A stretch of 64,000 nt of DNA from GCA-2862585 sp965661345 (GCA_965661345.1 CBFIDK010000001.1:248001-312000), one strand, 5' to 3'. Counted from the first letter of the stretch, positions 26,881 to 35,223 are shown. Program-made: numbers and translations. Notes: generated by a model not told the origin, from the sequence alone.

Positions 26881-26944
26881 ATGGCAAAATATGTTGACTT
26901 TTTATTCGGTTGGCAAAAAAGTCATGATAATGAATTGTACGAAG

Positions 26945-27445
26945 TTATAATATTTTTTCGAAACAGTAGTAGATGTCTTTATTTGGCTTTAGATTGATAT
27001 GACCTAGTTGTTTATAGCCAAGTCGTTTATAAAAAGTAATTGCTTTTGGATTGTTAATGTAAGTGTCTAAACGCATAGAAATATGTCCATTTTTTTTAGC
27101 TAAGGCTTCAGCAAATGCCATCATTTTTTTTCCTACTCCTTGACTCCACACCTTGGTTTTAGCACAAAGGCGGTGAACGACCATGAAATTATTGGTCTTA
27201 TCTTCCCAATCTATAGACAAATAAGTAGGGTCTTGCTTGGTGTCAATCTTTATGCCTGAAATTATTTCACCATCTAATATCCCGACATAATAGTCGCCAA
27301 TTTCAAGATCGTTTTTTATGACTTCTCTATTGGGATAGCTTTCATCCCATTGGTCAATTCCTAATTCTATCATGCCTTTAACGCAGGAACGATAGACGTC
27401 CATTATTTGATCAAGTTCGTTAGCTTGTGCTTTTCGTATATCCAT
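26945..27445 (-). CDS. GNAT family N-acetyltransferase
   Basis: The 166-residue protein begins MDIRKAQANELDQIMDVY, a typical GNAT opening. The acetyl-CoA-binding loop is VWSQGVGKKMMAFAEALAKK, and the closing strand is NNPKAITFYKRLGYKQLG. The acceptor substrate is unknown. It overlaps by one base the LuxE-like gene upstream, so the two form one transcript and may act in one pathway. Confidence 0.88.
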   Translation of the reverse strand: MDIRKAQANELDQIMDVYRSCVKGMIELGIDQWDESYPNREVIKNDLEIGDYYVGILDGEIISGIKIDTKQDPTYLSIDWEDKTNNFMVVHRLCAKTKVWSQGVGKKMMAFAEALAKKNGHISMRLDTYINNPKAITFYKRLGYKQLGHINLKPNKDIYYCFEKIL

Positions 27446-28404
27446 TATTCAACAAGCAAGTTACACCCTCTGATATCTGAGAGTTCGAGGCGGCCTTTTA
27501 GTTCGAAAGAATAATCATCAATTGTTTTTCCTAAATCTTGAGTAGCAATAAATGAACAGGAGTTAATATTTGCTAAATCAATAACATTGATACCGCCAGT
27601 TTGTTGATGCCCTAACAACGTTAGTGGGTCCTGAGCATCACGAACAAATACTTTCATCCAATGGGGTGTTTCGAAAACCCCGTTTTTCTTAGAATAGGCT
27701 TGGGACAGTAATTCAGTCATGCCATATTCAGAATGAATATTCTCAAGATGAAAGGCTTTTTTCAGTACATCGTGAAGTTCTGATTTTACCATTTCTTTTC
27801 GTTTTCCTTTCATCCCACCAGTTTCCATGACGATGGTGTTTTCTAGCTTTGTTGGATATTGTTCAGCAAGGTCAAGCAGCGCATAGCTGACCCCTATAAG
27901 AAGAGTTTTCTTTTCATCTTTTTTCTGAAGTATTGAGGCCAATTCATCAATATTATTGAGGTAGAAACCACTATCAGTATGTTTACTTTCTTCAATCAAA
28001 TGCTTGCACATGAATACTAATGATGAGCCATCTCTCTCAAGGTAAGAAGGTAAAAGAGCGAGAATGCGATAGTCTTTTATATTTCCATAAAAATGGTTGA
28101 ATCCTCTTCTAAAACTTTCAATGTAAACATTGATGTCAGTAATGCAATGTTGACTTAGGTCTTGGCCTGTAGTTCCGCTGCTTGTAAAAATTTTCTGTAC
28201 GGTATTTTTATTTGATATTATTTGGTGGCTTTTGAAAAATTCTATGGGCAAAAAAGGAATTTCAGTAATGGATTTTATAGCCGAAACATCGGTATTAAGT
28301 AACTTTAAATACTTTGTGTAAGGTTGGCAATTTTTAGCTTGCAATTGAAAGGCCTTTAGGGCTTTTTCCTCAAAAGTTGTTTGTTTTTCGAATACCCAAT
28401 GCAT
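27445..28404 (-). CDS. LuxE/PaaK-like acyl-protein synthetase family protein
   Basis: The 319-residue protein belongs to the ANL adenylating superfamily. It has FTSSGTTGQDLSQH as the phosphate-binding loop near residue 92 and a distal METGGMKGKRKEM segment plus HSEYGMTELLSQAY, the A5-like motif. It lacks the mobile C-terminal domain of full acyl-CoA ligases, as LuxE does. It could activate a fatty or other acid for transfer to a protein or carrier. No luxCD genes are near, so bioluminescence is not implied. Confidence 0.8.
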   Translation of the reverse strand: MHWVFEKQTTFEEKALKAFQLQAKNCQPYTKYLKLLNTDVSAIKSITEIPFLPIEFFKSHQIISNKNTVQKIFTSSGTTGQDLSQHCITDINVYIESFRRGFNHFYGNIKDYRILALLPSYLERDGSSLVFMCKHLIEESKHTDSGFYLNNIDELASILQKKDEKKTLLIGVSYALLDLAEQYPTKLENTIVMETGGMKGKRKEMVKSELHDVLKKAFHLENIHSEYGMTELLSQAYSKKNGVFETPHWMKVFVRDAQDPLTLLGHQQTGGINVIDLANINSCSFIATQDLGKTIDDYSFELKGRLELSDIRGCNLLVE

Positions 28405-28415
28405 ACAGCGAAAAT

Positions 28416-28449
28416 AAAAAAAGCTCCTCTATAATGTAGAGAAGCTTTT
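28416..28449 (-). terminator. Intrinsic terminator after the PiT gene
   Basis: A 10-bp stem (28422-28431 with 28437-28446, one G-U pair on the minus strand) is followed by a T-rich run read leftward. It closes the phosphate cluster before the LuxE-like gene, whose start at 28404 is just 12 bases away. Confidence 0.85.
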
Positions 28450-28469
28450 AGATAAATTATTTTTTCAAT

Positions 28470-29612
28470 TTAGAATCCTAGTTTTCCAAAGAATTTTGAG
28501 ATTCCAGCAGCAAATTCTTTTGGTATTTCTACCATCATTGAACTAAATGATAATTGGTCATTTACCCCGATGGCAATAGCAATGGAAATGATTAAGCCAA
28601 TCAGAGCGTATGAGAAATCTTTAATCAACAGCTTGAAGGCTGTAGCGACGCTATTATCACCTGAATTTCGTATGGCCATAGCGACCTCTCTACCACCTAA
28701 CAATCCGATAAATACCCAAGTAGTACTCATAGGTACTTTAGAATAAAGCTTGAAGTAGAATAAGATAATGCAATAAATAAAGTCAATAATGGTAGCAAAA
28801 CGAACATCAGTTACTACTGATTTTTCCGTAACAATTTTTTGAATTCGTCCTCCTTTGTAGTACAATAGTAACCCTAAGCCTACAAATACCACAAGAGCAA
28901 AACCTGCAAATTGTCCAAAGCTCATGCTTCTTGGAAGGTAAACGGCAATGTTAGCAGCATCTTGCATTAACCAAACGGACCATAATGTACCACTTGTAAT
29001 CCACTGTGCAATTGTCCATCCGAACTTGGCTTCGCCAGTAAATTTTCTCTTAGCCCATTGAGAGATAATCATGAAAATTATAAAACCCATAAAGAAGGCT
29101 AAAACATAGCCACTCATACTTTTAGCCAACACCTTTCCAACAGCTGCAGGAGCAGCAGCAAAAGAGGTTAAAAGAATGAAAGTTGTAGACACTGGCATTC
29201 TTAAACGGGTAAGAATGAGTAAGAATATAGGAGCAGCAATTTGTAGGAAATGGAAACTTTCAGGAGATTTTTCAAATCCCTTTGCCATAAGTCGACCGTG
29301 ACTTACATCCCCACTGAACACGAACCAAGAGTAACCTACAGTTGCTAAGAAAATTCCTCCAATGAAAATCCAAAGCACCCACCATTTTTTCTCCTGATTG
29401 GAAGCGATGAAAGTTCCTAATGTTTGGATACTATCGTTAGCAACAGCAGCATAAGCAGCAAATACAAAACCTACCCACATACCAATCTGAGGATATGGAG
29501 TAGCGAACATTGCCAAAATGAAAGCGATTACAATAAAAGTTAGAAAATTCCTTTCGCCTTTTTGAATCCAAAGGTTAGTTGGATAGCTGAATTTAGACAT
29601 CAACTTCCTCAT
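28470..29612 (-). CDS. Inorganic phosphate transporter, PiT family
   Basis: The 380-residue protein has about ten membrane segments and both inverted PiT repeats. The first has AVANDSIQTLGTF (in place of GANDxAN) and MPVSTTFILLTSF. The second has VPMSTTWVFIGLLGG. PiT proteins import phosphate (often as metal-phosphate) using the proton or sodium gradient. It ends the leftward phosphate gene run, after phoU and a micro-ORF. ATGs at 29612 and 29600 are both possible; AGGAAG precedes the second. Confidence 0.9.
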   Translation of the reverse strand: MRKLMSKFSYPTNLWIQKGERNFLTFIVIAFILAMFATPYPQIGMWVGFVFAAYAAVANDSIQTLGTFIASNQEKKWWVLWIFIGGIFLATVGYSWFVFSGDVSHGRLMAKGFEKSPESFHFLQIAAPIFLLILTRLRMPVSTTFILLTSFAAAPAAVGKVLAKSMSGYVLAFFMGFIIFMIISQWAKRKFTGEAKFGWTIAQWITSGTLWSVWLMQDAANIAVYLPRSMSFGQFAGFALVVFVGLGLLLYYKGGRIQKIVTEKSVVTDVRFATIIDFIYCIILFYFKLYSKVPMSTTWVFIGLLGGREVAMAIRNSGDNSVATAFKLLIKDFSYALIGLIISIAIAIGVNDQLSFSSMMVEIPKEFAAGISKFFGKLGF

Positions 29613-29646
29613 AAAATTAAATTTTAAAGTTAAGAGTAGAGATTAT

Positions 29647-29733
29647 TTACAGTACAGCAATTGTGTAAACTGCAACCATTATAACAACATAAAGAAGTTT
29701 GCTAATGTCTGTTTTGTTTTTAATAGTTTCCAT
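29647..29733 (-). CDS. 28-residue single-pass membrane micro-protein (putative)
   Basis: A 28-codon ORF lies between phoU and the PiT transporter gene. A polar head (METIKNKTDISK) precedes one continuous hydrophobic helix (LLYVVIMVAVYTIAVL) ending at the stop, so it would be a tail-anchored micro-protein. It is the first ORF after the putative Pho box and is 34 bases upstream of PiT. Small membrane proteins often modulate adjacent transporters; that role here is inference. I know of no named family. Confidence 0.55.
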   Translation of the reverse strand: METIKNKTDISKLLYVVIMVAVYTIAVL

Positions 29734-29758
29734 TGTCTATAAATTGTTAGATTAATTA

Positions 29759-29766
29759 CAAAGCAA
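29759..29766 (-). promoter_or_regulatory. Candidate -7 element for the micro-ORF/PiT unit
   Basis: The minus strand reads TTGCTTTG, one base from TAnnTTTG, 25 bases before the micro-ORF ATG. The Pho-box-like array begins 25 bases further upstream, the same geometry as at the porin promoter. Confidence 0.4.
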
Positions 29767-29791
29767 AAAAAATGTAATTAACTTCGACATG

Positions 29792-29831
29792 GGTTAATTG
29801 AAAGTAAATCTAATGTTAAGAAATTGTTAAG
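29792..29831 (-). promoter_or_regulatory. Putative Pho box, four repeats at 11-bp period (micro-ORF/PiT)
   Basis: Four 7-bp units lie at 29792, 29803, 29814 and 29825 (plus strand GGTTAAT, AGTAAAT, TGTTAAG, TGTTAAG), each followed by a 4-bp spacer. The last two are identical. On the minus strand the best pair reads TTAACA-N5-TTAACA, the known Bacillus PhoP-box layout. It is upstream of the micro-ORF/PiT unit. Confidence 0.65.
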
Positions 29832-29840
29832 TGTATTTTT

Positions 29841-30500
29841 TTATTGTCTATTTTTTTTGTGTTTAATAACTTTAGATTCTATCGAGAAAATCAGTTCTTC
29901 TGCAATATTTTTTGTTAAGTCTCCTGCTCGTTCTAATTTTCTTACACAAGACAATAAATAAAATAAACTCTCTGCAGAAGATTCTTCATAATTCTCAATG
30001 ATGACGTTACTGGCTGTGCTATTTATTAAATTTAATAGTTCATCCTGTTTGAAAACACGCCTAGCTATGCTTGTGTTTTCTTTTTCAAATGCTTCGATTA
30101 CATTATCCATCATGGCTTTTAATTGTGCAAACATTTCAACCATTTTTATTTCTGTAATAGCTTTTTTTGGAAAAGTTGAATTTAGAGAATTTACATAGTT
30201 CGCAATGCCGTCAGCAATATCTGCAATTCGTTCGAGTTCATGATTTATTTTGTACACCGATAATACGAACCTTAAGTCTACTGCCACTGGAGAATACAAG
30301 GCTAAGATGTTTTCGCAATCTCTATCAATTTTCAGTTCTAGAGAATTTATTCGTTTTTCAGCATTCGTTATTTCTGCCGCTAAATCTTTATCGAATTCTA
30401 AAAGTGCCATTTCGCTTTTTTGCAGCTGATTATTTACTGCCAAAAACATATTAAGAAGTTCTTTCCTTAGCGCACTAATTTCTTGTTCTATTTGTGTCAT
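29841..30500 (-). CDS. phoU: Phosphate signalling protein PhoU
   Basis: PhoU links the Pst transporter to the PhoR kinase and keeps the Pho regulon off when phosphate is sufficient. The 219-residue protein is made of two three-helix bundles, with the metal-binding-type motifs INHELERIADIADGIANYV in the first half and SCVRKLERAGDLTKNIAEEL in the second. It lies 12 bases after pstB, as in most pst operons. Confidence 0.95.
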   Translation of the reverse strand: MTQIEQEISALRKELLNMFLAVNNQLQKSEMALLEFDKDLAAEITNAEKRINSLELKIDRDCENILALYSPVAVDLRFVLSVYKINHELERIADIADGIANYVNSLNSTFPKKAITEIKMVEMFAQLKAMMDNVIEAFEKENTSIARRVFKQDELLNLINSTASNVIIENYEESSAESLFYLLSCVRKLERAGDLTKNIAEELIFSIESKVIKHKKNRQ

Positions 30501-30512
30501 AGTGTATAGTTT

Positions 30513-31277
30513 TTAACCAAATCTACCGGTAATGTAATTTTGTGTTCGTTCTTGTTTTGGATTTCTAAAAATTTCTTCTGTTTTACCAAATTCAATGAGA
30601 TCTCCCATGTAAAAGAATGCAGTGTTATCACTAACTCTTGAAGCCTGTTGCATATTGTGAGTAACAATAACAATACTGTATTTTTCTTTGAGTTCATGAA
30701 TTAACTCTTCCACTTTTGCCGTTGAGATTGGGTCTAATGCAGAGGTTGGTTCGTCCATAAGTAAAACTGATGGCTCCACGGCCAAGGCTCTGGCTATGCA
30801 TAAGCGTTGTTGCTGGCCTCCAGATAAGGCTAAAGCCGATTTATTCAGGTCGTCTTTTACTTCCTCCCACAGCGCCGACTGATTTAATGCTTTTACGGCA
30901 CGTTCCATCAAGAATTTCTTATCCTTTATGCCTTGTATTTTTAGACCGTAAATAACGTTTTCATAAATGCTTTTAGGAAATGGATTGGGCTTTTGGAATA
31001 CCATTCCAATATTTTTTCTCAACTCATCAACGCGTACGGACTTGTGGTATACGTTTTGATTTTCCATTAAAACTTCACCAGTCATTCTGTAAGAATCTAT
31101 GTAATCGTTCATTCTATTGAAGACTCTCAAAAAAGTAGATTTTCCACAGCCCGAAGGGCCTATGAAAGCGGTAACTTTATTGCGTTCTATTTGTATATCA
31201 ATATTTTTTAGAGCGTGCATATCGCCATAAAATACATCTAGAGATTTTGCTTCTAATATAAAGGTTGGTTTTGTCAT
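30513..31277 (-). CDS. pstB: Phosphate ABC transporter ATP-binding protein
   Basis: The 254-residue ATPase powers PstCA. It has the Walker A GPSGCGKST near residue 40, the ABC signature LSGGQQQRLCIARAL, Walker B VLLMDEPTSALDP and the switch His in VTHNMQQA. Length is standard. One base separates it from pstA, so it is translated within the same operon. Confidence 0.97.
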   Translation of the reverse strand: MTKPTFILEAKSLDVFYGDMHALKNIDIQIERNKVTAFIGPSGCGKSTFLRVFNRMNDYIDSYRMTGEVLMENQNVYHKSVRVDELRKNIGMVFQKPNPFPKSIYENVIYGLKIQGIKDKKFLMERAVKALNQSALWEEVKDDLNKSALALSGGQQQRLCIARALAVEPSVLLMDEPTSALDPISTAKVEELIHELKEKYSIVIVTHNMQQASRVSDNTAFFYMGDLIEFGKTEEIFRNPKQERTQNYITGRFG

Positions 31278-31278
31278 T

Positions 31279-32136
31279 TTACCAGCTTATTTTCTTTTCC
31301 CATTTATTTCTTAAATAAACGGCTATACCATTCATTACAAATGTTATGATTAATAAAATTATTATTGCTGCCGCAGCATTGACTGTAAATCCGTGTTGTG
31401 GTCGCGATACCCAATTAAAAATTTGAATTGGCATTACTGTAAACTCATCCATCGGCGATTTTGGAGCAAATGGAACATAGGCTAAAGCACCCACGACTAT
31501 CAAAGGAGCAGTTTCGCCAACAGCTCTAGAAATGGCAAGGATAACGCCTGTTAAAATACCACCCATTGAACTGGGTAGTACTTGATGCCAAATTGTTTGC
31601 CATTTGGTAGCGCCTAAACCGTATGAAGCCGCTCGAATACTTGGTGGGACTGCTCTAATTGATTCTCTTGTAGAGACGATAATGATAGGTAAAATTAGTA
31701 GTGAAAGTGTAAAGGCACCTGCTAAAACGCTATTGCCCATTTGGAATACACGCACGAAAATTTCTAGTCCTAAAAGGCCGTAAATGATAGATGGAACCCC
31801 CGCCAAATTTGAAATGTTAACCTCTAGTAATGAAGCCAGTCTTGTTTTTTTGCCATACTCTTCCAAATATATTCCTGCAGATACGCCAAGAGGAAAAGCA
31901 ATTAGGGTAGTGAGACTTAAAATCCATAGAGAACCAGACCATGCTGTATAAATACCAGCTCTTTCTGCTTTTCTAGAGGGTAAATTGGTCATAAAATCCC
32001 AATCAATTCTTGAAATTCCATCTACTACTATGTTTCCAATAAATATGGCTAAAATCACTAAGCCAAAAAAAGTGCTTACAATTCCGAAATACTCAAAGAT
32101 TCGATCTTTGATTCTATTTTTTTGTGAATTAGTCAT
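31279..32136 (-). CDS. pstA: Phosphate ABC transporter permease PstA
   Basis: The 285-residue membrane protein has six predicted helices and the ABC-permease EAA loop (IRAASYGLGATKWQTIWHQVLPSS). It pairs with PstC to form the phosphate channel. The sequence AVGETAPLIVVGAL after the loop is typical of PstA. Its start overlaps the end of pstC by 8 bases. Confidence 0.96.
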   Translation of the reverse strand: MTNSQKNRIKDRIFEYFGIVSTFFGLVILAIFIGNIVVDGISRIDWDFMTNLPSRKAERAGIYTAWSGSLWILSLTTLIAFPLGVSAGIYLEEYGKKTRLASLLEVNISNLAGVPSIIYGLLGLEIFVRVFQMGNSVLAGAFTLSLLILPIIIVSTRESIRAVPPSIRAASYGLGATKWQTIWHQVLPSSMGGILTGVILAISRAVGETAPLIVVGALAYVPFAPKSPMDEFTVMPIQIFNWVSRPQHGFTVNAAAAIIILLIITFVMNGIAVYLRNKWEKKISW

Positions 32137-33010
32137 ATTGTTCTCTGAACTTTTTTCTTATCCAAAAACTGATATTGTTCAATATAAAGGTGAATACAAA
32201 TAGAGTCATACCAGCAGCAAATATGGTTTTATACTCAAGTGACCCATGAGGAACATCTCCTAAACTGACTTGCACTATATAGGCCGTAATGGTTTCAATT
32301 GGAACAAGTGGATTTGCGGTTAATCTTGGTTGTTGGCCTGCCGCAATAGCGACAATCATCGTTTCACCAATCGCTCTTGAAAAGGCAAGAATTACGGATA
32401 CCACAATTCCAGAAGATGCCGCTGGAACCATCACCTTAAATGCTGTTTGAAAACGCGTTGAGCCTAAGCCATAAGAGGCATTTCTTAATGATTTTGGCAC
32501 AGCTCGTAAGGCATCTTCACTCAATGAGCTTACAAATGGAATAATCATTATACCCATTACTATACCTGCCGATAAGGCATTGAAGCCAGCCATTCCAGGT
32601 ATTAATTTTTGCAAAAATGGAGTAACGACCATCAGCGCAAAGAACCCGTAAACAACTGTTGGAACTGCGGCTAAGACTTCAAGTAATGGTTTTACTATTT
32701 TTCTAAATCTTTTTGGAGCGTATTCACTAAGATATACAGCAATTGTTAGCCCTATTGGTAAAGCCACGCTCACCGCAATAAAAGTAGTTAATAGTGTTCC
32801 AGAAATTAAGGGTAAAATGCCAAAGTGTTTTACCACAAATAAAGGCGTCCACTCTGTATCGGTTAGAAAATCGGATAAGGATACTTCTTGAAAAAATGAA
32901 TAACTCTCTGAGAGCAATACCCAAATAATACCAACAGTCGTTAGAATTGTAATTATAGCACTACTTTTCAGTAGCCATTCTATTATTTTTTCTGTATTTT
33001 TTCTATTCAT
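32129..33010 (-). CDS. pstC: Phosphate ABC transporter permease PstC
   Basis: The product is 293 residues from the ATG at 33010. It has six predicted membrane helices, the EAA loop (LRNASYGLGSTRFQTAFKVMVPAA) and AIGETMIVAIAAGQQ, which marks PstC. An in-frame TTG at 33034 lies inside a stable hairpin and is rejected as the start. A C(UUCG)G hairpin ends 16 bases before the ATG, between pstS and pstC. Confidence 0.95.
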   Translation of the reverse strand: MNRKNTEKIIEWLLKSSAIITILTTVGIIWVLLSESYSFFQEVSLSDFLTDTEWTPLFVVKHFGILPLISGTLLTTFIAVSVALPIGLTIAVYLSEYAPKRFRKIVKPLLEVLAAVPTVVYGFFALMVVTPFLQKLIPGMAGFNALSAGIVMGIMIIPFVSSLSEDALRAVPKSLRNASYGLGSTRFQTAFKVMVPAASSGIVVSVILAFSRAIGETMIVAIAAGQQPRLTANPLVPIETITAYIVQVSLGDVPHGSLEYKTIFAAGMTLFVFTFILNNISFWIRKKFREQYD

Positions 33011-33026
33011 TTTTAGTTTAAAGAAT

Positions 33027-33048
33027 CCAAGCAACCGAAGTTGCTTGG
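33027..33048 (-). promoter_or_regulatory. C(UUCG)G-capped hairpin between pstS and pstC
   Basis: A perfect 9-bp stem CCAAGCAAC/GTTGCTTGG encloses TTCG as read on the minus strand, so the RNA has the exceptionally stable C(UUCG)G tetraloop. There is no T-run behind it, so it is not a normal terminator. It is well placed to protect the pstS 3' end from exonucleases or to lower pstC translation. Confidence 0.75.
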
Positions 33049-33108
33049 ACAGGGATAGTTGTAATTAATCCTTTCAATTAATGCAATGAAAAAACTACTA
33101 TCACTAAT

Positions 33109-34047
33109 TTATTTAATGAATGCATTAAACTTTTCAATTTCTTTGTTGTGCTCTGATTGTGGTAAGGGAATGTAGCCTACTTCAGAAACTAATGAAGGAG
33201 CACTTTCAAGGTAAAAAGAAACAAACTCTCTGACTTCTTCTTTTGCAGCGGCAGGGCTACTTACATATATAAAAATTGGTCTTGAAAGTGGCGCGTAGCT
33301 ACCGTTACCAACAGTTTCTAGTGTTGGGATGATTGGTCCATTACCATTATCAACTCCTATGATGTTAAGTTTATCTTTATTTTCCTCGTAGTAGGCCAGC
33401 CCAAAAAACCCTAGTGAATACTTGTCGGTTGCAATTCCTTGCACCAAAACGTGGTCATCTTCAGAAGCTGTGTAGTCTCCTCGTGTTCCTACTTTTTTTC
33501 CACATATTGCTTCCGCAAAGTAGTCGTATGTTCCTGATGCTACACCTGGTCCGAATAGGTGTAATTCTTCATTTGGCCACCCTTCTCTTATCTGGTTCCA
33601 ATACATTACTTTACCTTGAGCATCTGGGCTCCAGATTTTCTTTAACTCGTCAACGGTTAAATAATCAACCCAGTCATTTTCTGGATTTATTAAAACGGCT
33701 AAACCATCATAAGCGACACTTAGCTCTAAGTAATCGATACCAATTTCTTTACAAGCATCTGCTTCTGATGTTTTGATTGGTCGAGACGCATCATTGATAT
33801 CAATTTCTCCTCGCATGAATTTCTTAAAACCACCACCTGTTCCAGAAACACCAACAGTTACGTCGATATTTGGTTGTACTGTTCTGAACTCTTCTGCAAC
33901 AGCTTCGGTAATTGGATAAACTGTGCTTGAACCATCAATTTTGATGTTACCACTTAAGGTATTGCTGTCTGATTTTTGTTCGCTACCGCCACATGCTATT
34001 AAGGCAAAGGCTGAGAATGTTAAAATTATTTTTCCTAATGTTTTCAT
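33109..34047 (-). CDS. pstS: Phosphate-binding lipoprotein PstS
   Basis: PstS captures phosphate for PstCAB. The 312-residue protein has a lipoprotein signal (lipobox ALIAC near residue 19). The phosphate-binding segment is DGSSTVYPITEAVAEEF, followed by GVSGTGGGFKKFMRGEIDINDASRPI and GVASGTYDYF. Length is close to the family norm. It is the first gene of the leftward pst operon, behind a perfect -7 element and a Pho-box-like repeat. Confidence 0.97.
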   Translation of the reverse strand: MKTLGKIILTFSAFALIACGGSEQKSDSNTLSGNIKIDGSSTVYPITEAVAEEFRTVQPNIDVTVGVSGTGGGFKKFMRGEIDINDASRPIKTSEADACKEIGIDYLELSVAYDGLAVLINPENDWVDYLTVDELKKIWSPDAQGKVMYWNQIREGWPNEELHLFGPGVASGTYDYFAEAICGKKVGTRGDYTASEDDHVLVQGIATDKYSLGFFGLAYYEENKDKLNIIGVDNGNGPIIPTLETVGNGSYAPLSRPIFIYVSSPAAAKEEVREFVSFYLESAPSLVSEVGYIPLPQSEHNKEIEKFNAFIK

Positions 34048-34069
34048 TTTTTTGTTTATTATTATGACG

Positions 34070-34077
34070 CAAACATA
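34070..34077 (-). promoter_or_regulatory. -7 promoter element for pstS
   Basis: The minus strand reads TATGTTTG, a full match, 22 bases before the pstS start codon. Confidence 0.7.
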
Positions 34078-34140
34078 CTGTTGTGAAAAAAACTAAACCT
34101 TATCTAAACATTAACCAATTATGAAGTTAATACCTTCTAT

Positions 34141-34158
34141 TGTTAAGGAATTGTAAAG
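34141..34158 (-). promoter_or_regulatory. Putative Pho box upstream of pstS
   Basis: Two 7-bp units, TGTTAAG and TGTAAAG on the plus strand, are separated by GAAT, giving an 11-bp period. The minus strand core is TTTACA-N5-TTAACA. It lies about 63 bp upstream of the pstS -7 element, further than at the other two sites. A weaker 11-bp pair (xCTAAAC at 34092 and 34103) lies nearer the promoter. Confidence 0.6.
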
Positions 34159-34171
34159 CTCAAATAGGCAC

Positions 34172-34203
34172 AAAAAAAAGTGAGGGGATTACCCTCACTT
34201 TTT
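34172..34203 (-). terminator. Intrinsic terminator after the porin-like gene
   Basis: An 8-bp stem (34179-34186 with 34192-34199), extended by A/T pairs, has a 5-base loop. A run of T's follows on the minus strand. It separates the porin transcript from the pst operon. Confidence 0.88.
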
Positions 34204-34224
34204 CACATATTAAATTAACCTATT

Positions 34225-35187
34225 TTAGAATTTATATTCAAAGTTTAAGAATACGCTTTCTTCTGCTTCGGCATTTGCAGAAGCGTTAGTCCAGCTTTGG
34301 TAGTTTAAGGCAACTTTAACTCCTTTTACCATTTCCTTTTCGATGCCTACAATCATATATGATCCGTCTTTAGAAATGTTCCAATCTTGATCAGAGGCTA
34401 ACTCATCATATCTTCCAAACAATGACATGCCATTAGATAAATCATAACTTCCGTATGCTGAGATACCAGTTCGTTCTTGATCTGTAACGTTTTTAGCATT
34501 TTCTTGAAGGTTGTACTCTAGCCCTAGTCTGTAGCCATCACCTGAGTAAGCCATAGCTGCGGTAGTTGTATTTTGGTGTGAATCGCCTGCTGCGTAACTT
34601 TCTCTTGGCACAACATCGTAAAGCACTCTCAATACTAAATTGTCAGTAGCATTATATGTCATACCCGCACTACCTCTGAACAGTCCATTAGCTTCTTGTT
34701 CTTTTTTGTAGCCCTCGCCATTTAGTACTTGTGCATCTAAAGATAGTTTGCTGTTAAATACGTAGTCTAACGACACCCCTACGTCTGCGGAGTTAGCCCA
34801 TTTATGTTGGTCTTGTAAAGACTTGTAAATGTATCTGCGTCCCCAAGTTTTTTCCATAAATTTGAAATTCTTGGCGCCAATCATGCCGAAATTAACGTTC
34901 ATGTTTTCGTTCGCTTTCCAACTAATGGAAGCAATTTTAAGAAATGCAGTATAAGCGCTTCCTGAATTGTTGTTGCCAACATCAAAGGTTACTTTAGCTT
35001 TAAAGTCTTCGCTTAATGAACGGCTGTAACCTAAATACGCTCTATTGACTTCAAAAGCTTTGAAGTTGTTTTCTTCTTGCGAAAGATTGTAGTTGAAGTT
35101 ACTAAATACAGTGGCATGTGGCTGACCTTGAGCCATAACACACGTGCCAAATAATAAAAGTGTTAAAGTATAAACGATTTTTTTCAT
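34225..35187 (-). CDS. Porin-like outer-membrane protein (phosphate-selective porin type)
   Basis: The 320-residue protein has a signal peptide (about 1-19) and a beta-barrel pattern ending ESVFLNFEYKF with terminal Phe. Segments such as FEVNRAYLGYSRSLSEDFKAKVTFDVG resemble the OprP/OprO porin superfamily. Its place between pstS and phoB, and the Pho-box-like repeats in front of it, support a role in passing phosphate across the outer membrane. The family match is moderate; the phosphate assignment rests largely on context. Confidence 0.8.
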   Translation of the reverse strand: MKKIVYTLTLLLFGTCVMAQGQPHATVFSNFNYNLSQEENNFKAFEVNRAYLGYSRSLSEDFKAKVTFDVGNNNSGSAYTAFLKIASISWKANENMNVNFGMIGAKNFKFMEKTWGRRYIYKSLQDQHKWANSADVGVSLDYVFNSKLSLDAQVLNGEGYKKEQEANGLFRGSAGMTYNATDNLVLRVLYDVVPRESYAAGDSHQNTTTAAMAYSGDGYRLGLEYNLQENAKNVTDQERTGISAYGSYDLSNGMSLFGRYDELASDQDWNISKDGSYMIVGIEKEMVKGVKVALNYQSWTNASANAEAEESVFLNFEYKF

Positions 35188-35215
35188 CTTAATTTTTTTG
35201 GTTTATTTAATGGCA

Positions 35216-35223
35216 CAAATATA
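35216..35223 (-). promoter_or_regulatory. -7 promoter element for the porin-like gene
   Basis: The minus strand reads TATATTTG, a full match, 28 bases before the start codon. A TTG lies 18 bases upstream (plus-strand CAA at 35242), the right distance for a -33 element. Confidence 0.7.

Noticed and set aside
27445..28404. Bioluminescence locus
   Set aside because: Only a LuxE-like domain is present; there are no luxA, luxB, luxC or luxD homologues around it.
33010..33034. An upstream TTG start for pstC
   Set aside because: It lies inside the stable UUCG hairpin and adds residues not expected for PstC; the ATG at 33010 is preferred.
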